Origin: Alphaproteobacteria bacterium
GTDB taxonomy: Bacteria; Pseudomonadota; Alphaproteobacteria; TMED109
DNA: 48,188 nt
Assembly: GCA_021296265.1 (NCBI GenBank)
Contig: JAGWAT010000007.1
Location: 1-48,188 of the forward strand
Direction of reading: 5' to 3'
Every line of letters begins with the position of its first letter. Position 1 is the stretch's first letter. The position numbers and the translations under genes were made by a program. This document shows positions 33,606-41,920 of this stretch, piece after piece. Under the pieces are notes generated by a model. The model searched no databases. It was given only the letters and a program-made list of their open reading frames with translations, and was not told where the DNA came from.

Positions 33606-33973
33606 ACGAAGACACGGTGCTCGCCCAGCTGCGCGACATTCACCTGCCCGCGGACCTCGGCGCGACCGCACCGGCCACCATGGCCACCTGGCCGTTCCTC
33701 GTGCTGGCGGGCATCGCGGGCGTGCTCTTCGCAGTGCACATCTGGCGCGCGCGTCGGTGGCGACAAAGCGCCCGGGCCGAACTGTCCGGCATCGTCCAGA
33801 TGGAGAATCGCGCGACGCAGTGGTCCATGCTGCTCGCCTTCGCCGCCGAACTGTCGAAACGGGCGCGACACCCGCTCACCCTGCCCGCCTTTGCCTACCG
33901 TCATCCCGATACCGTTTCCGACTCCGAACGGGCCGAATTCATCGTTTTCCTGGGCGCAGAACTCGGGCGATGA
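33602..33973 (+). CDS. DUF4381-like single-pass membrane protein
   Basis: The 123-aa product has LAQLRDIHLPADLGATAPAT, then one membrane helix (WPFLVLAGIAGVLFAVHIW, about 30-48), then a basic, helical cytoplasmic part ending FIVFLGAELGR. Size, topology and place between DUF58 and VWA genes fit DUF4381. It overlaps the DUF58 gene by 4 nt and the VWA gene as ATGA. It occupies the mxaA slot of an mxaRSAC-like order but is far shorter than MxaA. Confidence 0.75.
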   Translation: MNEDTVLAQLRDIHLPADLGATAPATMATWPFLVLAGIAGVLFAVHIWRARRWRQSARAELSGIVQMENRATQWSMLLAFAAELSKRARHPLTLPAFAYRHPDTVSDSERAEFIVFLGAELGR

Positions 33974-34908
33974 TGTTGGAGTTGCTGCGTCCCTGGGCCC
34001 TCGTGCTCCTGCCGCTGCCGTTCCTGGCGTGGCGCGCCCTGCCCGCGATCGCCGCCAATGCGGCGCTGCCCGTGCCTGCGCCGATCCGGGGACTGATGGC
34101 GGGCCTGTCCGACCAGGGGCGGCGGAGGCGACGGCGGCCGGAAGACGTCTGGCTCAAGGCCCTTGGCTGGATCCTGCTCCTGGTGGCGCTCGCCGGACCG
34201 TACAGCCGGGACTCGATCCTGCTGACGCCGACCGGCCGCGACCTGATCATCGCCATCGACCTGTCGGCCAGCATGGAGCAGCAGGACATGGTCCTGGGCG
34301 GCGCCAGCGTGCCGCGCTACGCGGCCGTCCGGGAAATGCTCAAGGACTTCATCAAGGCGCGCCGGGGCGATCGCGTCGGACTGATTGCCTACGGCCACGA
34401 GGCGTACCTGGTCGCGCCGCTGGGCTACGACGTCGACGCGGTCGCGGCAGTCCTGGACGAACTGGAAATCGGCCTGCCGGGGCACCGGACCGACCTCGGC
34501 CGGGCCATCGGCCTCGCCATCAAGACGATCGAGCCGGAACCGGGCGAAAGCCGCGTGCTGGTGCTGCTCTCTGACGGCGAAGACAACTCGGGCGAGCTGA
34601 CCGGGTTCGACGCGGCCGACCTCGCGGCGCAACGCGGCATCCGGGTCCACACCATCGGCTTCGCCTCCAACATCGAGGCCGACGGCGCAGAGGTTCTCCG
34701 GAACATCGCGCAGATCGCCAACGGCAAGTTCTTCTGGGCGAAGACGACGGCCGACCTAGCGGCAACGTCGCGCGCGATCAGCGACATGGAACCCACGGAA
34801 CGGCCCGAGGCGGAAAACCACATCCTCCGCGACTGGTCGCTGTACGCGGTCGCCCTGGCGCTGTGCGTGCTCGCCGGCCTGGTTGTGCAAGAGATACGCA
34901 AGGCATGA
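33970..34908 (+). CDS. VWA-domain membrane protein (BatA/MxaC-like), intact MIDAS
   Basis: The 312-aa product has N-terminal hydrophobic segments, a VWA domain (about 90-280) with the metal-binding motif AIDLSASMEQ, a conserved Thr in GHRTDLGRA and Asp in LLSDGEDNSG, and a C-terminal membrane helix. ATG 33970 overlaps the upstream stop, replacing the longer frame from 33757. It likely binds a divalent metal and a partner protein in the periplasm under MoxR control. Confidence 0.87.
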   Translation: MMLELLRPWALVLLPLPFLAWRALPAIAANAALPVPAPIRGLMAGLSDQGRRRRRRPEDVWLKALGWILLLVALAGPYSRDSILLTPTGRDLIIAIDLSASMEQQDMVLGGASVPRYAAVREMLKDFIKARRGDRVGLIAYGHEAYLVAPLGYDVDAVAAVLDELEIGLPGHRTDLGRAIGLAIKTIEPEPGESRVLVLLSDGEDNSGELTGFDAADLAAQRGIRVHTIGFASNIEADGAEVLRNIAQIANGKFFWAKTTADLAATSRAISDMEPTERPEAENHILRDWSLYAVALALCVLAGLVVQEIRKA

Positions 34909-35762
34909 GTTTCGCGGAGCCGTTCGCGTTCCTCCTGCTGCTACCAGCCTTCGGACTGGTGGCGTGGCTGATGCTTTGGCGTGGCCAGGCGGGAATGGGC
35001 CTGCCCGGCCACTGGCATCGGGTCATCGATACCGCGATGCAAACTTTCATGGCGCGCCGGGTCGTGTCGCAGACTCGCCTTCCGGTCGTGCTCTGGCTGG
35101 TGATCTGGACCCTCCTGGTCCTTGCCCTGGCCCGACCAATCCTGGATTCCGGGGACCCGACCCCGTCCGGCAACCTGGCCGGGAGGGTGATCGCTCTGGA
35201 CCTTGGCGCAGGCGTCGATGCCGAACGCCAGCGGGTGATCGCCTACCGGATCCTGGATGCTGCCCCGACGACCCCCACCGCCGTGGTCGTAGCAACAGGG
35301 GAAGCGTTCGACATCGTGCCCTTCACGGTCGACCGGACGCACCTCGATCGGTACCTGCAGGTACTCGAGCCCGCGGTCATGCCGGTTTCCGGACGGGCAC
35401 CCGGCATGGCAATCACGCACGCAGAATCGCTGCTGGCGAGGGCCGGGATGGTCGTCGGCCAGCTCGTTCTGGTGACCGGCGGGGCGGTACCTGCCGCCGA
35501 TGTCACCGAAGCCGGCGACTGGCTGCGGGCAGTGGTGGTGAACGGCAACCCCGACGCTGCCTGGGAAGCGTATGCCGACCGGATCGGGGCGCGGCTGGCT
35601 GACGAGACCACGATCCGCGACATCATCGATGACCTCGACGGCATGGTCGCCGATGCCGTCCGGGACAGCGACGACGCGTCGGAGTTCACGGTGGCGCCCT
35701 GGCTGGTCGCGGCCGCGGCATTGTTGTGGCTGCTCTTCTTCCGCCGGATTCGGTCCTCATGA
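34905..35762 (+). CDS. Degenerate VWA membrane protein (BatB/MxaL-like)
   Basis: The 285-aa product mirrors its upstream neighbour in layout: N-terminal membrane segments, a VWA-like domain (about 95-240) and a C-terminal helix (WLVAAAALLWLLFF). The MIDAS motif is lost: VIALDLGAGVDAE replaces DxSxS, and LVLVTGGAVPAAD replaces the LLTDG strand. It should therefore not bind metal in the usual way and may be a structural partner of the intact VWA protein. ATGA overlaps occur at both ends. Confidence 0.8.
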   Translation: MSFAEPFAFLLLLPAFGLVAWLMLWRGQAGMGLPGHWHRVIDTAMQTFMARRVVSQTRLPVVLWLVIWTLLVLALARPILDSGDPTPSGNLAGRVIALDLGAGVDAERQRVIAYRILDAAPTTPTAVVVATGEAFDIVPFTVDRTHLDRYLQVLEPAVMPVSGRAPGMAITHAESLLARAGMVVGQLVLVTGGAVPAADVTEAGDWLRAVVVNGNPDAAWEAYADRIGARLADETTIRDIIDDLDGMVADAVRDSDDASEFTVAPWLVAAAALLWLLFFRRIRSS

Positions 35763-36565
35763 TCGGGCGCGGGCTCGGCTGGGGTGCCATCGTGGCGGCG
35801 GCCGTGGCCGTATCGTGGCTGTGGCCACGCATCGAGGGGGTCCCGACCGATTTCGAGATCGCTGCCGAGTATCTGGGCGACCAGCGCCCGGACCTGGCGC
35901 TGCTGTTCTTCCGTGAGGCAGCTTGGCGCGGCGTGGCGGCCTACCGGGCAGGCCGCTACGCGCAGGCTCTCCGCGAATTCTCGGCCGAGGAGACGGTGCT
36001 AAGCCTGTACAACCTGGGCAACAGTTACGCCTATTTGCGCGACTGGCCCAATGCCATCGCGACCTATCAACGGGTGTTGCGGTTCGACCCCGACCACGCG
36101 GATGCGCGCCACAATCTGGCGCTGGTGCAGCAGCTGGCCCAACCGGCACCAGAGATTGCGGAACCGGAAGAGCCCCCCGAGCACGTGCCGACCGAGGTCG
36201 AAGAGCACATGGTCACGGAACCGCAGGAAGGAATCTCGAACTGGGCGCAGGCGGCCGATTCCCCGCAAAGCGATACCGCCGGGAATACCAACGACACAGA
36301 CGAGGTCAGCGACAGTGAGGCCGCAGAACGCCCGAAGCCGGTCGACACGACCGGCGAGGTGGGCACCGCTACCGCCATCGGCCGGTCGAGTGAAGATCGC
36401 GGACGCAACGACCACAGGGTGGTGGGCACCGTGGACCTGAAGCCAAGAACGAGCGCTCGGCCCGCCACCGTACTGCTCCGGAGAATTCACGATGATCCGG
36501 AAAAGGTGGTCCGCGCACGATTGCTATCGGTCTACGAGTCCAGGATCGCGAGGCCGATCGAATGA
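35759..36565 (+). CDS. TPR membrane protein (BatC/BatE/MxaK-like)
   Basis: The 268-aa product has an N-terminal membrane anchor (GLGWGAIVAAAVAVSWLW), TPR repeats (about 35-125; LSLYNLGNSYAYLRDWPNAIATYQRVLRFDPDHADARHN) and an acidic low-complexity stretch (about 130-220), then a basic C-terminus. The TPR part probably faces the periplasm and holds VWA partners. ATGA overlap at its start couples it to the degenerate VWA gene, and its stop overlaps the next start. Confidence 0.82.
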   Translation: MIGRGLGWGAIVAAAVAVSWLWPRIEGVPTDFEIAAEYLGDQRPDLALLFFREAAWRGVAAYRAGRYAQALREFSAEETVLSLYNLGNSYAYLRDWPNAIATYQRVLRFDPDHADARHNLALVQQLAQPAPEIAEPEEPPEHVPTEVEEHMVTEPQEGISNWAQAADSPQSDTAGNTNDTDEVSDSEAAERPKPVDTTGEVGTATAIGRSSEDRGRNDHRVVGTVDLKPRTSARPATVLLRRIHDDPEKVVRARLLSVYESRIARPIE

Positions 36566-37878
36566 TCCGCGTTCTGCTCGGTTGCCTCGTTCTATGTGTT
36601 ACTGGCTCTGCTGCTCTCGCGCAGCAGGCGAGCGAGGCTGAGAGCCGATGGTTCCAGGTCACCCTGGAACCATCGTTCGTGGCCGCGCAAGGTGCCTACG
36701 TCGGCGGCGAAATCGTCCTCCACATCCAATTTATTTCGTCCGATCCCTTCAAGCGTGTCCGCCTTCACCTGCCGGCAATCGAGGGCGTGCGCTCAGCTGT
36801 GCTCGCACGTCCCCACACGCGCCAGGTCGAAGTTCTCGATGCCGACGGCTACAGCACGCTGGGGAGCAGCAAGTACAGCCACGAGACGCGGCTCGCGATC
36901 GTACCCGAGCGGAGTGGCACCATCGTCATTCCCCCGATCACCGTCACCGGCATTTCCGAGCCAGCCGATCGCCAGAGTTTCGAATTCACGGAAATGCACC
37001 CGGAGGAGGTGATCGTCGTACATCCCGCAGCCCCGGAATTTGCCGGGGCGGTCTGGATTGTCGCACGCGACGCGACGATGAAGGACGCATGGTCGCACGC
37101 CATCAACGAAATCCGCAACGGCGACACGGTGCGCCGCACGGTCACGCTGCGCGTCGTGGGCGTGACCGGCGACGACCTGCCTGAACTCGTTCTCGACCCG
37201 GACGACGGGCACCGGGTGTTGAGTACCGAGGTATCGACCAGAACCGAGAAGACCGACCTTGGCTTCATCGCCCACCTCGAGCAGTCGTGGGACATCTACA
37301 TCGAAACGGAAGACATCACCCACATCAGCGGAATCCGGTTTCCGTACTGGAACCCTGAGCTAGGACAGCCGGCTGACATCGCCGTCCCGCCACAGCGCAT
37401 CGAGCCCCTCAAACGGGACGCGGTGGCGCTGCGCCAGGCATTGCGTGAGGAAGCGTTCGCGGGGCACCGGGCCAATCAGCTGGGGTTGATCGGGCTGCTG
37501 TCGGTGCCGATGGCAGCTCTGACTCTGGCCATCGGCCTCCTGCTCTGGCGTGCGCTCCCGACCAGGGCGGATCTGCGTTTCTGGCGGGCTTCCAGGCGGG
37601 AAGCCGACCCGCTCGAGTTCTACGGCTCCTTCCTGGCCTGGGGCCGGGACACGTTCGGGCCGCACACCACCATGGGCCGCGAGCAGGCACTGCTGCTCGG
37701 CACCCGCGCGACCGAGCAGGTGGGCCGCTTGCACCGCTCGATCTTTGGGCGGTCCGGGGGCAGCGTGCAGCCGGGCCACCTCGCCGCGACCCTGATCCTC
37801 GCGTCACGGCGGCTGGTCATGCGGCGATTCCTGTCGACGGTCCTGCCCAGCATGTCACGGTTCCTGTTCCTGCGCTGA
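36562..37878 (+). CDS. BatD-like protein
   Basis: The 438-aa product has a signal peptide (MIRVLLGCLVLCVTGSAALA), a long beta-rich periplasmic part (about 25-300) with repeated BatD-type strands (LEPSFVAAQGAYVGGEIVLHIQF; VRRTVTLRVVGVTGDDLPEL), one membrane helix (LGLIGLLSVPMAALTLAIGLLLW, about 310) and a basic cytoplasmic tail. Being a BatD homologue argues for a Bat-type rather than strict mxa operon. It is the last gene; no clear terminator follows. Confidence 0.82.
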   Translation: MIRVLLGCLVLCVTGSAALAQQASEAESRWFQVTLEPSFVAAQGAYVGGEIVLHIQFISSDPFKRVRLHLPAIEGVRSAVLARPHTRQVEVLDADGYSTLGSSKYSHETRLAIVPERSGTIVIPPITVTGISEPADRQSFEFTEMHPEEVIVVHPAAPEFAGAVWIVARDATMKDAWSHAINEIRNGDTVRRTVTLRVVGVTGDDLPELVLDPDDGHRVLSTEVSTRTEKTDLGFIAHLEQSWDIYIETEDITHISGIRFPYWNPELGQPADIAVPPQRIEPLKRDAVALRQALREEAFAGHRANQLGLIGLLSVPMAALTLAIGLLLWRALPTRADLRFWRASRREADPLEFYGSFLAWGRDTFGPHTTMGREQALLLGTRATEQVGRLHRSIFGRSGGSVQPGHLAATLILASRRLVMRRFLSTVLPSMSRFLFLR

Positions 37879-38056
37879 CCGGTGTTCGCAGCACCCGGAT
37901 CGGGCAAGGTGTCGCTCCAGCTGTGCGATTCCCCCTACCAAGGCCGGTCAACGCGGTTGTCTGTCGACCAGGCGGGCTGAACGCGCAGCTAGGAACTCAA
38001 CGACTCTGGTCGTGATGGCCGTACGGTCGCATTTCGATTTCGGGAAGGGTCTCGCC

Positions 38057-38389
38057 ATGCATGTCGTCATCTTCGAGGTCGAGCCGACTGCTGACGGCAG
38101 GGACGAATACCTGGATATCGCCGCCCAGCTCCGCAGTGAGCTGGAAACCGTGGACGGCTTTGTCGCCATTGAACGGTTCGAGAGCCTGGTGCAGCCCGGG
38201 AAGATCCTTTCCCTGTCGACCTGGAGGGACGAGGCGGCGATCCGGCGATGGCGCGAAACGGCGCCTCACCTGGACGCCCAGGAACGAGGTCGGACCGCGC
38301 TGTTCGAACGCTATCGCATTCGGGTGGCTGAAGTCGTCCGGGACTATGAACTCGAAACCTCGCCGTGGCGACGCAACGAAACCCGCTGA
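38057..38389 (+). CDS. ABM-domain (antibiotic biosynthesis monooxygenase-like) protein
   Basis: The 110-aa dimeric ferredoxin-like-fold protein begins MHVVIFEVEPTADGRDEYLD and contains VDGFVAIERFESLVQPGKILSLSTWRDEAAIRRWRE, a typical ABM pattern. ATG 38057 fits the fold better than 38012. Members include heme-degrading and quinol monooxygenases and many of unknown role. It stands alone, convergent with ilvA. Confidence 0.78.
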   Translation: MHVVIFEVEPTADGRDEYLDIAAQLRSELETVDGFVAIERFESLVQPGKILSLSTWRDEAAIRRWRETAPHLDAQERGRTALFERYRIRVAEVVRDYELETSPWRRNETR

Positions 38390-38557
38390 CCGGGGCATCC
38401 AGGTCGGCGACGGGACGCGCTTGTTGGTGAAGGGCAGCGCGAGGCGCCGCACTTGGCTGGCGATTGCCGCCGTCCCGCCTGGGGGACAGGCGTTTCGTCA
38501 CGAACCCGGCCGCAGGGGGGACCTCGCCGGATTTCACCACGGGGCTGGACACGGGCA

Positions 38558-38581
38558 GGGGACGGGATCGCACCCGTCCCC
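38558..38581. terminator. Hairpin at the end of the threonine dehydratase gene
   Basis: GGGGACGGG (38558-38566) and CCCGTCCCC (38573-38581) form a perfect 9-bp stem with a 6-nt loop directly after the stop codon of the minus-strand gene. It lies in a convergent intergenic region. Confidence 0.6.
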
Positions 38582-40099
38582 CTACCGCAGGAACATCCGA
38601 TACGCCGGATTCCCGGTTTCTTCCCGGTACTCGTATCCCACCTCGTCCAGGAACGATTGAAAGTCGCCGCGTTCGTCCGGGGGCACTTGCAGGCCGATGA
38701 GCACGCGGCCGTAAGCCGAGCCGTGGTTGCGGTAGTGGAACATGCTGATGTTCCATGGGTTGCTGCCCATCCGGGTGAGAAAGTGCATCAGCGCTCCCGG
38801 ACGCTCCGGGAATTCGAACCGATAGACAACTTCGTCCAATTCCCGGGGCGCATGCCCGCCCACCATGTAGCGGACGTGGAGTTTGGCCATCTCGTCGTCG
38901 GTTAGGTCGAGCAACGGGTAACCGGCACGCTCAAGCGCATCGACGAGCCCCTGCTTGTCGGTACGCGGATTGCCGATCTCAACTCCCACGAAAATGTGCG
39001 CGCCCGCCTCCGTGGCATAGCGGTAGTTGAATTCGGTGATCGAACGATCGCCGATGAGCTCGCAGAACCTGAGCAGGCTACCGGGACGTTCCGGAATCGT
39101 CACCGCGAGCAGGCTCTCGCGGTGCCCGCCGAGTTCGGCGCGCTCGGCAATGTGGCGCAGGCGGCCGAAGCTCACGTTGGCACCGCTCACGATTGCCGTA
39201 AATCGCTGGCCGGCGACGCCTTCGCGCTCGACGTAGCGCTTCAGGCCCGCCACCGCGAGCGCGCCCGCCGGCTCGGCGATCGATCGGGTGTCCTCGAAGA
39301 TGTCCTTGATCGCGGCGCAGATCTCGTCGGTGGAGACAAGCACGACCTCGTCCACGCACTCGCGCGCGATCCGAAACGGCTCCTCCCCGATCTGCCTCAC
39401 CGCCACGCCGTCGGCGAAGATGCCCACGCGCTCCAGGATCACGCGCTCGCCCGCCGCAAGCGATGCGTGCAGCGTCGGGGTGTCGTGCGGCTCGACGCCG
39501 ACGATCCGCGTCTGCGGCCACAACGCCTTGACGTAGGCGGAGATGCCGGCGATGAGCCCACCGCCTCCGACCTCGATGAAGATCGCATCGAACGGCCGGC
39601 CCTGCTGACGCACGATCTCCATTCCCACCGTGCCCTGTCCGGCGATCACGTCCTCGTCGTCGAATGGGGGAATGGCGACCATCCCGCGCTCGGCCGCGAG
39701 GACCGCCGCCCGTTCCTTGGCGCCGTCGAACGAGTCACCGGCGAGGAGCACTTCCGCCTCGAGCCGCTTCACGGCCTCAACCTTGATGCGGGGTGCCGTT
39801 TCCGGCATGACGATGAGCGCGCGGACGCCGAGCCGGTGCGCTGCCAACGCGACCCCTTGGGCGTGATTGCCAGCTGACGCCGCAATGACCCCCCGCGCGC
39901 GCTCCGCCGCGGTGAGGGATGCGAGCTTGTTGTAGGCCCCTCGGACCTTGAAGGAGAAGACCGGCTGAAGGTCTTCGCGCTTGAGCCATACCTCGCTGTC
40001 CAGTTTCGAGGACAGCCTCGACGCCAATTCCAGAGGCGTCTCGCGGGCGACATCGTAGACGCGTGCTTTCAGGATCCGGGTGACGTAGTCGCGAAGCAT
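38582..40099 (-). CDS. ilvA: Biosynthetic threonine dehydratase (L-threonine ammonia-lyase)
   Basis: The 505-aa PLP enzyme converts threonine to 2-oxobutanoate and ammonia, the first step of isoleucine synthesis. The PLP lysine is in VFSFKVRGAYNK (Lys51), substrate loop ASAGNHAQGVAL follows, and the phosphate-binding VGGGGLIAG lies near residue 175. Two ACT-type regulatory domains occupy about 330-505, as in the long, isoleucine-inhibited form. Genes for the rest of the pathway are not in the window. Confidence 0.93.
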   Translation of the reverse strand: MLRDYVTRILKARVYDVARETPLELASRLSSKLDSEVWLKREDLQPVFSFKVRGAYNKLASLTAAERARGVIAASAGNHAQGVALAAHRLGVRALIVMPETAPRIKVEAVKRLEAEVLLAGDSFDGAKERAAVLAAERGMVAIPPFDDEDVIAGQGTVGMEIVRQQGRPFDAIFIEVGGGGLIAGISAYVKALWPQTRIVGVEPHDTPTLHASLAAGERVILERVGIFADGVAVRQIGEEPFRIARECVDEVVLVSTDEICAAIKDIFEDTRSIAEPAGALAVAGLKRYVEREGVAGQRFTAIVSGANVSFGRLRHIAERAELGGHRESLLAVTIPERPGSLLRFCELIGDRSITEFNYRYATEAGAHIFVGVEIGNPRTDKQGLVDALERAGYPLLDLTDDEMAKLHVRYMVGGHAPRELDEVVYRFEFPERPGALMHFLTRMGSNPWNISMFHYRNHGSAYGRVLIGLQVPPDERGDFQSFLDEVGYEYREETGNPAYRMFLR

Positions 40100-40447
40100 G
40101 CGGCGGGACTCTGACGGCGGCCGGCGATGATAACCGCTGTTTCCTCCCCGAGGTCCGCAAGGCCGAACCTGCCGAGCGAAATGGCACGGAAACGTTGCGT
40201 TGATTCAGCTGCGCCCGAAACGCGCTATCGTGCGGGCCGCACCGGAATTGGCGGCCCCCGGAGCGAATCGTGGCCGCCTCAGGACGGACCGCGAACGGTC
40301 GCACCCGCCTCCGCGGCCTCTTTCTCTTCCCGAGCCATGACGTCTTCCTCAAAGGCGACCGGGCGTCGGTATCCGAGAGCCCATGCGAACGCGGCTGCGG
40401 CTGCAGGAGCGTTCGCACTTACGGCTGTGGGACCAAGGGAAAAGCCC
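40100..40447. other. Divergent ilvA / metF-like intergenic region
   Basis: This 348-bp region separates divergent starts. A plus-strand frame continuous with the downstream gene extends back to 40127 but has non-homologous composition. No operator, riboswitch or strong promoter was recognised. Confidence 0.4.
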
Positions 40448-41311
40448 ATGACGATCGTCGAAGACTTTTCGATCGAGGCGCTGCCCAGAGCCGCAGCCCT
40501 GGGGACCGGCCCGCGTGAGATGTTGCCGGCGGGCACACGGATTTACATCGCCCATGTGCCGGGAACGCCGATTGAAGACATGGTCACCGCCGCCCGGCAT
40601 CTGCGCGTGCAGGACTTTCCGGTGATGCCACATGTGCCCGCCCGCCTGATCGACACTCGCTCGACGCTGGAGGACTGGCTGGAACAGTACCGGGAAGCCG
40701 GCGTTGAGGAGGCCCTCGTGATTGCCGGGGACGTCCGGGTGCCGGCAGGTGACTATTGCAGCGCAATCGAACTCCTGGAATCCGGGCTCTTCGACCGGCT
40801 CGGATTCACCAGGCTCCACGTCGCCGGTCATCCCGAGGGCAACCGCGACATTGACCCGAACGGCGGCACCCGGGTCGCCGACAGGGCGGTCCTCTGGAAG
40901 GACAGGTTTGCGAAGGACGGGACCGACTGCGAAATGGCCATGGTCACCCAGTTTGCATTCGACCCGGTGCCGATCATCGCTTGGGCGAACCGTCTGCAGG
41001 ACCTAGGAGCGACCCTTCCCATTCACGTGGGCGTCGCCGGCCCCGCCAAGCTCCCGACGCTCATCCGTTTTGCGCTCCGCTGCGGGGTCGGCCCCTCCCT
41101 GTCAGTGCTGAAGAAGCGCGCCCGCGACCTGACACGCCTCATGCGATCGTATACGCCGGACGACCTCGTGGCCGCCCTAAATGATTTCAAGCAGACGCAT
41201 CCCGAAAGCAATATTGAACGGATTCATCTGTTCCCCTTCGGCGGGATCGCGGCCAGTGCTCGTTGGGCAGCGCATGCGCGCCGGCCGGGAAACAGCAAAC
41301 ATCCCGCGTAG
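40448..41311 (+). CDS. Methylenetetrahydrofolate reductase-like protein (MetF family, divergent)
   Basis: The 287-aa TIM-barrel protein matches the MetF family, with IYIAHVPGTPIEDMVTAARHLRVQDF near the N-terminus, VAGHPEGNRDIDPNG in the middle and TQFAFDPVPIIAWANRL plus HIHLFPFGG-like IERIHLFPFGGIAASARWA at the end. AAGGGAAAA lies before ATG 40448. It would reduce 5,10-methylene-THF to 5-methyl-THF, or work in reverse. In this genome the sox/mgd and tdm products feed methylene-THF, but the gene is 18 kb from tdm and not in its operon. It is a divergent branch of the family, so the exact activity is unproven. Confidence 0.75.
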   Translation: MTIVEDFSIEALPRAAALGTGPREMLPAGTRIYIAHVPGTPIEDMVTAARHLRVQDFPVMPHVPARLIDTRSTLEDWLEQYREAGVEEALVIAGDVRVPAGDYCSAIELLESGLFDRLGFTRLHVAGHPEGNRDIDPNGGTRVADRAVLWKDRFAKDGTDCEMAMVTQFAFDPVPIIAWANRLQDLGATLPIHVGVAGPAKLPTLIRFALRCGVGPSLSVLKKRARDLTRLMRSYTPDDLVAALNDFKQTHPESNIERIHLFPFGGIAASARWAAHARRPGNSKHPA

Positions 41312-41409
41312 TGAGGATCGGCCGATTCGGCGGCGGCACCCACGTTGACCTAACATTTGGGACTTATACCGAAAGGTTGACAGCTCACGCCGCCAGCTGC
41401 CGATCCGTT

Positions 41410-41640
41410 TCACGGATCACTGGAGTCGGCCAACCCAAACGCTCCTCCCCGTGCAGCTGCGCCAGTCTCGTTCCAGACGAGCCGGCAGGCACCGGCCACC
41501 GCCGCCAGGCGCCTGGCGGTCGCCGGACGGTCGAACAGCACGCGGTAGACGATCTGGCGATGCTCTACGTTATCCGGCATCTTGGTCGCCGGTTCCTCGG
41601 CGGCTTGATCCAGCCGGACGGGAGGAGACTCCTGTTTCAT
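41410..41640 (-). pseudogene. IS200/IS605-type TnpB N-terminal remnant
   Basis: The 76-aa frame from ATG 41640 contains HRQIVYRVLFDRPATARRLA followed by AVAGACRLVWNETG, a good match to the N-terminal helix-turn-helix of TnpB/OrfB proteins. The frame then runs into unrelated sequence and stops; the RuvC-like and zinc-ribbon parts are absent. It is a truncated relic beside an AT-rich spot (41640-41680), showing past insertion near the molybdoenzyme gene. Confidence 0.5.
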
Positions 41641-41920
41641 ACATGTTCTTATAGAATAGAATAATAAAGGAACACCACCGGTGGCCGACACGATGATGTC
41701 AAGTATGTCGGATAAGCTCCTAACATTTCGCTTGGACCAGCCGACCGGGGCCGGTGCGCGGCACGCACACTGGAACTCGGTTCTCCATGCAAAGCGCCGG
41801 ATTCCGACGATCCGCCGCACGTTGTTGAAGAGCGGGTGCAGTACCGCAATTTTGCGGCCGAGAGTGCCTGAGGCCGACGGGACGAGAAGTTGACACCCGG
41901 CGACCATGGTGGAGCAAGAC

